Shown piece by piece: positions 28,371 to 40,568 of a DNA stretch of 64,000 nt (within the stretch, counting starts at the first letter, position 1; each line of letters begins with the position of its first letter). Both the position numbers and the translations under genes were made by a program. The stretch is taken from positions 249,829,889 through 249,893,888 of the forward strand of contig OV050030.1 in NCBI GenBank assembly GCA_920105625.2. The letters are read 5' to 3'. The stretch is from Clusia tigrina. Taxonomy: Eukaryota > Arthropoda > Insecta > Diptera > Clusiidae. The notes under the pieces were generated by a model. That model made no database searches. It was not told where the DNA came from and saw only the letters and a list, made by a program, of their open reading frames with translations.

Positions 28371-28545
28371 GTCCTACAGCTATTAAAGTTTGCAACATAA
28401 AAATGCTTGTAACTTTTTACTGGAGCGTCATAAAACCTTGAAATTCTGGTCAATTTAAGCTATCGCTCAAAGCTATGCTACCCTTGAGTCCCAAATCAAA
28501 CACTAATAAAACTTTAAATGGCCCTAACATCTGTACGGTACATCC
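28370..28545 (+). repeat. Broken monomers: 25-bp deletion and HOR switch
   Basis: At about 28443-28446 the monomer runs from ACCTTGAAATT straight into CTGGTCAATTT. About 25 bp are missing, including the XhoI-type palindrome. The following 95 bp carry ACTAATAAAACTTTAAATGG, a marker otherwise seen only near 10.1, 11.9 and 16.0 kb. At GGTAC near 28541 the sequence switches again to CATCCCACATCG and from there follows 18579 onward at an offset of 9962 bp. Three source registers thus meet within about 170 bp. Confidence 0.8.
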
Positions 28546-30880
28546 CACATCGATCAAAGTTTGCAACATACAAATGCTTGTAACTTTTTACTGGGGCGTC
28601 ATAAAACCTTGAAATTTTGCAACAATAAAGTACTCGAGCCTCTTGTCAATTTAAGCTATCGCTCAAAGCTATGCTACCCTTGAGTCCCAAATAAAACACT
28701 GATAAAGCTTCAAATGGCCCTAACTTCTATACGGTACGTCCTACATCTATCAAATTTTGCAACATACACATGCTTGTAACTCTTTACTGGAGCGTCATAA
28801 AACCTTCAAATTTTGTAACAATAAAGTACTCGAGCCTCTTGTCAATTTAAGCTATCGCTCAAAGCTATGCTACCCTTGAGTCCCAAATCAAACACTGATA
28901 AAATTTCAAATGGCCCTAACTTCTATACGGTACATTCTACCTATCACAGTTTGCAACATACAAATGCTTGTAACTTTTTACTGGAGCGTCATAAAACCCT
29001 GAAATTTTGTAACAATAAGGCACTCGAGCTTCTGGTCAATTTAAGCTATCGCTCAAAGCTATGCTACCCTTGAGTCCCAAATCAAACACTGATAAAACTT
29101 CAAATGGCCCTAACTTCTATACGGTACTTCCTACACATATCAAAGTTTGCAACATACAAATGCTTGTGACTTTTTACTCGAGCGTCATAAAACCTTGAAA
29201 TTTTGTAACAATAAGGCACTCGAGCTTCTTGTCAATTTAAGCTATCGCTCAAAGCTATGCTACCCTTGCGACCCAAATCAAACACTGATAAAACTTCAAA
29301 TGGCCCTAACTTTTATACGGTACTTCCTACACCTATAAAAGTTTGCAACATACAAATGCTTGTGACTTTTTACTCGAGCGTCATAAAACCTTGAAATTTT
29401 GTAACAATAAAGTACTAGAGCCTCTTGTCAATTTAAGCTATCGCTCAAAGCTATGCTACCCTTGAGTTTCAAATCAACCATTGATAAAACTTCAAATGGC
29501 CCTAACTTCTATACGGTACGTCCCACATCTATCAAAGTTTGCAACATACAAATGCTTGTAACTTTTTACTGGAGCGTCATAAAACCTTGAAATTTTGTAA
29601 AAATAAAGTACTCGAGCCTCTTGTCAATTTAAGCTATCGCTCAAAGCTATGCTACCCTTGAGTCCCAAATCAAACACTGGTAAAACTTCAAATAGCCCTA
29701 ACTTCTATACGGTATGTCCTACAGCTATCAAAGTTTGCAACATAAAAATGCTTGTAACTTTTTACTGGAGCGTCATAAAACCTTGACAATTTGTAACAAT
29801 AAAGTACTCGAGCCTCTTGTCAATTTAAGCTATCGCACAAAGCTATGCTACCCTTGAGTCCCAAATCAAACACTGATAAAACTTCAAATGGCCTTAACTT
29901 ATATACGGTACGTCCTACACCTATCAAAGTTTGCAACATACAAATGCTTGTAACTTTTTACTGGAGCGTCATAAAACCTTGAAATTTTGTAACAAAGTAC
30001 TCGAGCCTCTTGTCAATTTAAGCTATCGCTAAAAGCTATGCTACCCTTGAGTCCCAAATCGAACACTGATAAAATTTCAAATGGCCGTAACTTCTATACG
30101 GTACGTCCTACACCTATCAAAGTTTGCAACATACAAATGCTTGTAACTTTTTACTGGAGCGTCATAAAACCTTGAAATTTTGTAACAATAAGGCACTCGA
30201 GCTTCTGGTCAATTTAAACTATCGCTCAAAGCTATGCTACCCTTGAGTCCAAAATCAAACACCAATAAAACTTCAAATGGCCCTAACATCTATACGGTAC
30301 TTCCTACACATATCAAAGTTTGCAACATACAAATGCTTGTGACTTTTTACTCGAGCGTCATAAAACCTTGAAATTTTGTAACAATAAGGCACTCGAGCTT
30401 CTTGTCAATTTAAGCTATCGCTCAAAGCTATGCTACCCTTGAGACCCAAATCAAACACTGATAAAACTTCAAATGGCCCTAACTTCTATACGGTACTTCC
30501 TACACCTATAAAAGTTTGCAACATACAAATGCTTGTGACTTTTTACTCGAGCATCATAAAACCTTGAAATTTTGTAACAATAAAGTACTAGAGCCTCTTG
30601 TCAATTTAAGCTATCGCACAAAGCTATGCTACCCTTGAGTCCCAAATCAAACACTGATAAAACTTCAAATGGCCTTAACTTATATACGGTACGTCCTACA
30701 CCTATCAAAGTTTGCAACATACAAATGCTTGTAACTTTTTACTGGAGCGTCATAAAACCTGGAAATTTTGTAACAATAAAGTACTCGAGCCTCTTGTCAA
30801 TTTAAGCTATCGCTCAAAGCTATGCTACCCTTGAGTCCCAAATCAAACACTGATAAAACTTCAAATAGCCCTAACTTCTA
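28541..30880 (+). repeat. Long-range copy of 18579-20920 (offset 9962 bp)
   Basis: After the 28.5 kb junction the order and rare variants repeat those at 18.6-20.9 kb, for example the short-junction monomer at 18905 and 28867, and TAACAAAGTAC at 20028 and 29990, both 9962 bp apart. CGAACACTGATAAAATTTC and CCTGGAAATTTTG are also shared. Small differences such as CTATCACAG at 28942, GAGTCCAAAATC at 30246, and GAGCATCAT at 30551 against GAACATCAT show that the copies have since diverged or partly converted. Confidence 0.78.
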
Positions 30881-30999
30881 TACGGTATGTCCTACAGCTA
30901 TTAAAGTTTGCAACATAAAAATGCTTGTAACTTTTTACTGGAGCGTCATAAAACCTTGACAATTTGTAACAATAAAGTACTCGAGCCTCTTGTCAATTT

Positions 31000-33900
31000 A
31001 AGCTATCGCACAAAGCTATGCTACCCTTGAGTCCCAAATGAAACACTGATAAAACTGCAAATGGCCTTAACTTATATACGGTACGTCCTACACCTACCAA
31101 AGTTTGCAATATACAAATGCTTGTAACTTTTTACTGGAGCGTCATAAAACCTTGAAATTTTGTAACAATAACGTACTCGAGCCTCTTGTCAATTTAAGCT
31201 ATCGCTCAAGGTTATGCTACCCTTGAGTCCCAAATCAAACACTTATAAAACCTCATATGGCCCTAACTTCTATACGGTACGTCCTACACCTATCAATGTT
31301 TGCAACATACAAATGCTTGTAACTTTTTACTGGAGCGTCATAAAACCTTGAAATTTTGTAACAATAAAGTACTCGAGCCTCTTGTCAATTTAAGCTATCG
31401 CTCAAAGCTATGCTACCCTTGAGTCCCAAATCAAACACTGATAAAACTTCAAATAGCCCTAACTTCTATACGGTATGTCCTACACCTATCAAAGCTTGCA
31501 ACATACAAATGCTTGTAACTTTTTACTGGAGCGTCATAAAACCTTGAAATTTTGTAACAATAAAGTACTCGAGCCTCTTGTCAATTAAGCTATCGCCCAA
31601 AGCTATGCTACCCTTGAGTCCCAAATCGAACACTGATAAAACTTCAAATGGCCTTAACTTTTATACGGTACGTCCTACATCTATCAAAGTTTGCAACATA
31701 CAAATGCTTGTAACTTTTTACTGGAGCGTCATAAAACCTCGAAATTATGTAACAATACAGTACTCGAGCCTCTTGTCAATTTAAACTATCGCTCAAAGCT
31801 ATGCTACCCTTGAGTCCAAAATCAAACACTGATAAAATTTGAAATGGCCCTAACTTCTATACGGTACATCCTACACCTATCAAAGTTTGCAACATACAAA
31901 TGCTTGTAACTTTTTACTGGAGCGTCATAAAACCTTGAAATTTTGTAACAATAAGGCACTCGACCTTCTGGTCAATTTAAGCTATCGCTCAAAGCTATGC
32001 TACCCTTGAGTCCCAAATCAAACACTGATAAAACTTCAAATGGCCCTAACTTCTATACGGTACGTCCTACACCTATCAAAGTTTGCAACATGCAAATGCT
32101 TGTAACTTTTTACTGGAGCGTCATAAAACCTTGAAATTTTGTAAAAATAAAGTACTCGAGCCTCTTGTCAATTTAAGCTATCGCTCAAAGCTATGCTACC
32201 CTTCAGTCCCAAATCAAACACTGATAAAACTTCAAATGGCCCTAACTTCTATACGGTACTTCCTACACCTATCAAAGTTTGCAACATACAAATGCTTGCA
32301 ACTTTTTACTGGAGCGTCATAAAACCTTGAAATTTTGTAACAATAAAGTACTCGAGCCTCTTGTCAATTTAAACCATCGCTCAAAGTTATGCTACCGTTG
32401 AGTCCCAAATCAAACACTGATAAAACTTCTAATGGCCCTAACTTCTGTACGGTACGTCCTTCACCTATCAAAGTTTGCAACATACAAATGCTTGTACCTT
32501 TTTACTGGAGCGTCATAAAATCTTGAAATTTTGTAACAATAAAGTACTCGAGCCTCTTGTCAATTTAAGCTATCGCTCAAAGCTATTCTACCCTTGAGTC
32601 CCAAATCAAATACTGATAAAACTTCAAATGGCCCTAACTTCTATACGGTACGTCCTACACCTATCAAAGTTTGCAACATACAAATGCTTGCAACTTTTTA
32701 CTGGAGCGTCATAAAACCTTGAAATTTTGTAACAATAAAGTACTCGAGCCTCTTGTCAATTTAAACCATCGCTCAAAGTTATGCTACCGTTGAGTCCCAA
32801 ATCAAACACTGATAAAACTTCTAATGGCCCTAACTTCTGTACGGTACGTCCTTCACCTATCAAAGTTTGCAACATACAAATGCTTGTACCTTTTTACTGG
32901 AGCGTCATAAAATCTTGAAATTTTGTAACAATAAAGTACTCGAGCCTCTTGTCAATTTAAACCATCGCTCAAAGTTATGCTACCGTTGAGTCCCAAATCA
33001 AACACTGATAAAACTTCATATGGCCCTAACTTCTGTACGGTACGTCCTACACCTATCAAAGTTTGCAACATACAAATGCTTGTAACTTTTTACTGGAGCG
33101 TCATAATATCTTGAAATTTTGTAACAATAAAGTACTCGAGCCTCTTGTCAATTTAAGCTATCGCTCAAAGCTATGCTACCCTTCAGTCCCAAATCAAACA
33201 CTGATAAAACTTCAAATGGCCCTAACTTCTATACGGTACTTCCTACACCTATCAAAGTTTGCAACATACAAATGCTTGCAACTTTTTACTGGAGCGTCAT
33301 AAAACCTTGAAATTTTGTAACAATAAAGTACTCGAGCCTCTTGTCAATTTAAACCATCGCTCAAAGTTATGCTACCGTTGAGTCCCAAATCAAACACTGA
33401 TAAAACTTCTAATGGCCCTAACTTCTGTACGGTACGTCCTTCACCTATCAAAGTTTGCAACATACAAATGCTTGTACCTTTTTACTGGAGCGTCATAAAA
33501 TCTTGAAATTTTGTAACAATAAAGTACTCGAGCCTCTTGTCAATTTAAGCTATCGCTCAAAGCTATTCTACTCTTGAGTCCCAAATCAAATACTGATAAA
33601 ACTTCAAATGGCCCTAACTTCTATACGGTACGTCCTACACCTATCAAAGTTTGCAACATACAAATGCTTTTAACTTTTTACGGGAGCGTCATAAAACCTT
33701 GACATTTTGTAACAATAAAGTACTCGAGCCTCTTGTCAATTTAAGCTATCGCTCAAAGCTATGCTACCCTTGAGTCCCATATCAAACACTGATAAAACTT
33801 CAAATAGCCCTAACTTCTATACGGTATGTCCTACACCTATCAAAGTTTGCAACATACAAATGCTTGTAACTTTTTACTGGAGCGTCATAAAACCTTGAAA

Positions 33901-36900
33901 TTTTGTAACAATAAAGAACTCGAGCCTCTTGTCAATTAAGCTATCGCCCAAAGCTATCCTACCCTTGAGTCCCAAATCAAACACTGATAAAACTTCAAAC
34001 GACCCTAACTTCTATACGGTACGTCCTACACCTATCAAAGTTTGCAACATACAAATGCTTTTAACTTTTTACGGGAGCGTCATAAAACCTTGTAATTTTG
34101 TAACAATAAAGTACTCGAGCCTCTTGTCAATTTAAGCTATCGCTCAAAGCTATGCTACCCTTGAGTCCCAAATCAAACACTGATAAAACTTCAAATAGCC
34201 CTAACTTCTATACGGTATGTCCTACACCTATCAAAGTTTGCAACATACAAATGCTTGTAACTTTTTACTGGAGCATCATAAAACCATGAAATTTTGTAAC
34301 AATAAAGAACTCGAGCCTCTTGTCAATTAAGCTATCGCCCAAAGCTATGCTACCCTTGAGTCCCAAATCAAACACTGATAAAACTTCAAATGGCCTTAAC
34401 TTTTATACGGTACGTCCTACATCTATCAAAGTTTGCAACATACAAATGCTTGTAACTTTTTACTGGAGCGTCATAAAACCTTGAAATTATGTAACAATAA
34501 ATTACTCGAGCCTCTTGTCAATTTAAGCTATCGCTCAAAGCTATGCTACCCTTGAGTCCCAAATCAAACACTGATAAAACTTCAAATGGCCCTAACTTCT
34601 ATACGGTACGTCCTACACCTATCAAAGTTTGGAACATACAAATGCTTGTAACTTTTTACGGGAGCGTCATAAAACCTTGACATTTTGCAACAATAAAGTA
34701 CTCGAGCCTCTTGTCAATTAAGCTATCGCCCAAAGCTATGCTACCCTTGAGTCCCAAATAAAACACTGATAAAACTTCAAATGGCCTTAACTTTTATACG
34801 GTACGTCCTACACCTATCAAAGTTTGCAACATACAAATGCTTGTAACTTTTTACTGGAGCGTCATAAAACCTTGAAATTTTGTAACAATAAAGTACTCGA
34901 GCCTCTTGTCAATTTAAGCTATCGCTAAAAGCCATGCTACCCTTGAGTCCCAAATCAAACACTGATAAAAGTTCAAATGGCCCTAACTGCTATACGGTAC
35001 GTCCCACATCGATCAAAGTTTGCAACATACAAATGCTTGTAACTTTTTACTGGAGCGTCATAAAACCTTGAAATTTTGCAACAATAAAGTACTCGAGCCT
35101 CTTGTCAATTTAAGCTATCGCTCAAAGCTATGCTACCCATAAGTCCCAAATCAAACACTGATAAAACTTCATATGGCCCTAACTTCTGTACGGTACGTCC
35201 TACACCTATCAAAGTTTGCAACATACAAATGCTTGTAACTTTTTACTGGAGCGTCATAATATCTTGAAATTTTGTAACAATAAAGTACTCGAGCCTCTTG
35301 TCAATTTAAGCTATCGCTCAAAGCTATGCTACCCTTCAGTCCCAAATCAAACACTGATAAAACTTCAAATGGCCCTAACTTCTATACGGTACTTCCTACA
35401 CCTATCAAAGTTTGCAACATACAAATGCTTGCAACTTTTTACTGGAGCGTCATAAAACCTTGAAATTTTGTAACAATAAAGTACTCGAGCCTCTTGTCAA
35501 TTTAAACCATCGCTCAAAGTTATGCTACCGTTGAGTCCCAAATCAAACACTGATAAAACTTCTAATGGCCCTAACTTCTGTACGGTACGTCCTTCACCTA
35601 TCAAAGTTTGCAACATACAAATGCTTGTACCTTTTTACTGGAGCGTCATAAAATCTTGAAATTTTGTAACAATAAAGTACTCGAGCCTCTTGTCAATTTA
35701 AGCTATCGCTCAAAGCTATTCTACCCTTGAGTCCCAAATCAAATACTGATAAAACTTCAAATGGCCCTAACTTCTATACGGTACGTCCTACACCTATCAA
35801 AGTTTGCAACATACAAATGCTTTTAACTTTTTACGGGAGCGTCATAAAACCTTGACATTTTGTAACAATAAAGTACTCGAGCCTCTTGTCAATTTAAGCT
35901 ATCGCTCAAAGCTATGCTACCCTTGAGTCCCATATCAAACACTGATAAAACTTCAAATAGCCCTAACTTCTATACGGTATGTCCTACACCTATCAAAGTT
36001 TGCAAACATACAAATGCTTGTAACTTTTTACTGGAGCGTCATAAAACCTTGAAATTTTGTAACAATAAAGAACTCGAGCCTCTTGTCAATTAAGCTATCG
36101 CCCAAAGCTATGCTACCCTTGAGTCCCAAATCAAACACTGATAAAACTTCAAATGGCCTTAACTTTTATACGGTACGTCCTACATCTATCAAAGTTTGCA
36201 ACATACAAATGCTTGTAACTTTTTACTGGAGCGTCATAAAACCTTGAAATTATGTAACAATAAAGTACTCGAGCCTCTTGTCAATTTAAGCTATCGCTCG
36301 AAGCTATGCTACCCTTGAGTCCCAAATCAAATACTGATAAAACTTCAAATGACCCTAACTTCTATACGGTACGTCCTACACCTATCAAAGTTTGCAACAT
36401 ACAAATGCTTTTAACTTTTTACGGGAGCGTCATAAAACCTTGTAATTTTGTAACAATAAAGTACTCGAGCCTCTTGTCAATTTAAGCTATCGCTCAAAGC
36501 TATGCTACCCTTGAGTCCCAAATCAAACACTGATAAAACTTCAAATAGCCCTAACTTCTATACGGTATGTCCTACACCTATCAAAGTTTGCAACATACAA
36601 ATGCTTGTAACTTTTTACTGGAGCATCATAAAACCTTGAAATTTTGTAACAATAAAGAACTCGAGCCTCTTGTCAATTAAGCTATCGCCCAAAGCTATGC
36701 TACCCTTGAGTCCCAAATCAAACACTGATAAAACTTCAAATGGCCTTAACTTTTATACGGTACGTCCTACATCTATCAAAGTTTGCAACATACAAATGCT
36801 TGTAACTTTTTACTGGAGCGTCATAAAACCTTGAAATTATGTAACAATAAATTACTCGAGCCTCTTGTCAATTTAAGCTATCGCTCAAAGCTATGCAACC

Positions 36901-39520
36901 CTTGAGTCCCAAATCAAACACTGATAAAACTTCAAATGGCCCTAACTTCTATACGGTACGTCCTACACCTATCAAAGTTTGGAACATACAAATGCTTGTA
37001 ACTTTTTACGGGAGCGTCATAAAACCTTGACATTTTGCAACAATAAAGTACTCGAGCCTCTTGTCAATTAAGCTATCGCCCAAAGCTATGCTACCCTTGA
37101 GTCCCAAATAAAACACTGATAAAACTTCAAATGGCCTTAACTTTTATACGGTACGTCCTACACCTATCAAAGTTTGCACCATACAAATGCTTGTAACTTT
37201 TTACTGGAGCGTCATAAAACCTTGAAATTTTGTAACAATAAAGTACTCGAGCCTCTTGTCAATTTAAGCTATCGCTAAAAGCCATGCTACCCTTGAGTCC
37301 CAAATCAAACACTGATAAAAGTTCAAATGGCCCTAACTTCTATACGGTACGTCCCACATCGATCAAAGTTTGCAACATACAAATGCTTGTAACTTTTTAC
37401 TGGAGCGTCATAAAACCTTGAAATTTTGCAACAATAAAGTACTCGAGCCTCTTGTCAATTTAAGCTATCGCTCAAAGCTATGCTACCCTTCAGTCCCAAA
37501 TCAAACACTGATAAAACTTCAAATGGCCCTAACTTCTATACGGTACTTCCTACACCTATCAAAGTTTGCAACATACAAATGCTTGCAACTTTTTACTGGA
37601 GCGTCATAAAACCTTGAAATTTTGTAACAATAAAGTACTCGAGCCTCTTGTCAATTTAAACCATCGCTCAAAGTTATGCTACCGTTGAGTCCCAAATCAA
37701 ACACTGATAAAACTTCTAATGGCCCTAACTTCTGTACGGTACGTCCTTCACCTATCAAAGTTTGCAACATACAAATGCTTGTACCTTTTTACTGGAGCGT
37801 CATAAAATCTTGAAATTTTGTAACAATAAAGTACTCGAGCCTCTTGTCAATTTAAGCTATCGCTCAAAGCTATTCTACCCTTGAGTCCCAAATCAAATAC
37901 TGATAAAACTTCAAATGGCCCTAACTTCTATACGGTACGTCCTACACCTATCAAAGTTTGCAACATACAAATGCTTTTAACTTTTTACGGGAGCGTCATA
38001 AAACCTTGACATTTTGTAACAATAAAGTACTCGAGCCTCTTGTCAATTTAAGCTATCGCTCAAAGCTATGCTACCCTTGAGTCCCATATCAAACACTGAT
38101 AAAACTTCAAATAGCCCTAACTTCTATACGGTATGTCCTACACCTATCAAAGTTTGCAAACATACAAATGCTTGTAACTTTTTACTGGAGCGTCATAAAA
38201 CCTTGAAATTTTGTAACAATAAAGAACTCGAGCCTCTTGTCAATTAAGCTATCGCCCAAAGCTATGCTACCCTTGAGTCCCAAATCAAACACTGATAAAA
38301 CTTCAAATGGCCTTAACTTTTATACGGTACGTCCTACATCTATCAAAGTTTGCAACATACAAATGCTTGTAACTTTTTACTGGAGCGTCATAAAACCTTG
38401 AAATTATGTAACAATAAAGTACTCGAGCCTCTTGTCAATTTAAGCTATCGCTCGAAGCTATGCTACCCTTGAGTCCCAAATCAAATACTGATAAAACTTC
38501 AAATGACCCTAACTTCTATACGGTACGTCCTACACCTATCAAAGTTTGCAACATACAAATGCTTTTAACTTTTTACGGGAGCGTCATAAAACCTTGTAAT
38601 TTTGTAACAATAAAGTACTCGAGCCTCTTGTCAATTTAAGCTATCGCTCAAAGCTATGCTACCCTTGAGTCCCAAATCAAACACTGATAAAACTTCAAAT
38701 AGCCCTAACTTCTATACGGTATGTCCTACACCTATCAAAGTTTGCAACATACAAATGCTTGTAACTTTTTACTGGAGCATCATAAAACCTTGAAATTTTG
38801 TAACAATAAAGAACTCGAGCCTCTTGTCAATTAAGCTATCGCCCAAAGCTATGCTACCCTTGAGTCCCAAATCAAACACTGATAAAACTTCAAATGGCCT
38901 TAACTTTTATACGGTACGTCCTACATCTATCAAAGTTTGCAACATACAAATGCTTGTAACTTTTTACTGGAGCGTCATAAAACCTTGAAATTATGTAACA
39001 ATAAATTACTCGAGCCTCTTGTCAATTTAAGCTATCGCTCAAAGCTATGCAACCCTTGAGTCCCAAATCAAACACTGATAAAACTTCAAATGGCCCTAAC
39101 TTCTATACGGTACGTCCTACACCTATCAAAGTTTGGAACATACAAATGCTTGTAACTTTTTACGGGAGCGTCATAAAACCTTGACATTTTGCAACAATAA
39201 AGTACTCGAGCCTCTTGTCAATTAAGCTATCGCCCAAAGCTATGCTACCCTTGAGTCCCAAATAAAACACTGATAAAACTTCAAATGGCCTTAACTTTTA
39301 TACGGTACGTCCTACACCTATCAAAGTTTGCAACATACAAATGCTTGTAACTTTTTACTGGAGCGTCATAAAACCTTGAAATTTTGTAACAATAAAGTAC
39401 TCGAGCCTCTTGTCAATTTAAGCTATCGCTAAAAGCCATGCTACCCTTGAGTCCCAAATCAAACACTGATAAAAGTTCAAATGGCCCTAACTTTTATACG
39501 GTACGTCCTACATCTATCAA
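31000..39520 (+). repeat. Array region III: domain without CACATATC or CACCTATAAAAG monomers
   Basis: From about 30.6 to 41.7 kb I saw no CTTGTGAC, no CTAGAGCC and no CACCTATAAAAG. Monomers here are mostly CACCTATC types with CAATTAAGC (195 bp), CGCCCAAAG, AACCATCGC, CTACCGTTGAG, and CTTTTAACTTTTTACGGG variants. Around 31.0-31.9 kb the copies are relatively individual (GCTCAAGGTTATG, CACTTATAAAACC, CAATGTTTG). The AACCATCGC monomer recurs at 32371, 32763, 32959 and 33351, that is at 392, 196 and 392 bp, a local one- and two-monomer expansion. Confidence 0.75.
33010..39520 (+). repeat. 11-mer HOR, period 2153-2154 bp, three copies
   Basis: Copies start near 33060, 35215 and 37370. Marker CCCTTCAGTCCC recurs at the same phase in all three. 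A one-base insertion making GCAAACATAC is shared by copies two and three (36003 and 38157), as are GCTCGAAGC and the CTATGCAACCC variant. Copy one has 11 monomers as well, but it carries one extra monomer at its end (CCCATAAGTCCC, near 35135) and lacks one near 34 kb (TTCAAACGACCC). Equal length therefore hides compensating gain and loss. Confidence 0.83.
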
Positions 39521-40508
39521 AGTTTGCAACATACAAATGCTTGTAACTTTTTACTGGAGCGTCATAAAACCTTGAAATTTTGCAACAATAAAGTACTCGA
39601 GCCTCTTGTCAATTTAAGCTATCGCTCAAAGCTATGCTACCCTTGAGTCCCAAATCAAACACTGATAAAACTTCAAATGGCCCTAATTTCTGTACGGTAC
39701 GTCCTTCACATATCAAAGTTTGCAACATACAAATGCTTGTACCTTTTTACTGGAGCGTCATAAAACCTTGATATTTTGTAACAATAAAGTACTCGAGCCT
39801 CTTGTCAATTTAAGCTATCGCTCAAAGCTATTCTACCCTTGAGTCCCAAATCAAATACTGATAAAACTTCAAATGGCCCTAACTTCTATACGGTACGTCC
39901 TACACCTATCAAAGTTTGCAACATACAAATGCTTTTAACTTTTTACGGGAGCGTCATAAAACCTTGTAATTTTGTAACAATAAAGTACTCGAGCCTCTTG
40001 TCAATTTAAGCTATCGCTCAAAGCTATGCTACCCTTGAGTCCCAAATCAAACACTGATAAAACTTCAAATAGCCCTAACTTCTATACGGTATATCCTACA
40101 CCTATCAAAGTTTGCAACATACAAATGCTTGTAACTTTTTGCTGGAGCATCATAAAACCTTGAAATTTTGTAACAATAAAGAACTCGAGCCTCTTGTCAA
40201 TTAAGCTATCGCCCAAAGCTATGCTACCCTTGAGTCCCAAATCAAACACTGATAAAACTTCAAATGGCCCTAACTTCTATACGGTACGTCCTACATCTAT
40301 CAAAGTTTGCAACATACAAATGCTTGTAACTTTTTGCTGGAGCGTCATAAAACCTTGATATTTTGTAACAATAAAGTACTCGAGCCTCTTGTCAATTTAA
40401 GCTATCGCTCAAAGCTATGCTACCCTTGAGTCCCAAATCAAACACTGATAAAACTTCAAATGGCCCTAACTTCTATACGGTACGTCCCACATCTATCAAC
40501 GTTTGGAA

Positions 40509-40568
40509 CATACAAATGCTTGTAACTTTTTACGGGAGCATACAAATGCTTGTTACTTTTTACTGGAG
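40509..40568 (+). repeat. 30-bp tandem duplication in box A (copy 1 of 11)
   Basis: Two 30-bp units, 40509-40538 and 40539-40568, each starting CATACAAATG. The first ends TTTACGGGAG and the second TTTACTGGAG before CGTC. The second unit reads CTTGTTAC here. The monomer is preceded by CCCACATCTATCAACG and TTTGGAA. The duplication doubles the CAAATG-TAACTT module in one monomer. Confidence 0.9.

Larger units (their letters stand above)
9600..31000 (+). repeat. Array region II: CACATATC/CACCTATAAAAG-rich domain
   Basis: This 21 kb domain is dominated by an ordered set of monomers with CACATATC, CACCTATAAAAG, CATCTATC and CAGCTATC junctions, plus the short-junction TTCTACCTATC type. I saw no CGCCCAAAG monomers in it. 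Its HOR period changes stepwise: 9-mer and 21-mer first, then 20-mer, then 19-mer, then a disrupted copy after 28.4 kb. The last part, about 28541-30880, matches 18579-20920 at an offset of 9962 bp. Confidence 0.8.

Noticed and set aside
40525..40545. Possible CENP-B box, prompted by TTTACGGGAG and GTTTGGAAC words
   Set aside because: The required spacing of TTCG, A and CGGG in the CENP-B box is not met in any monomer type I checked.
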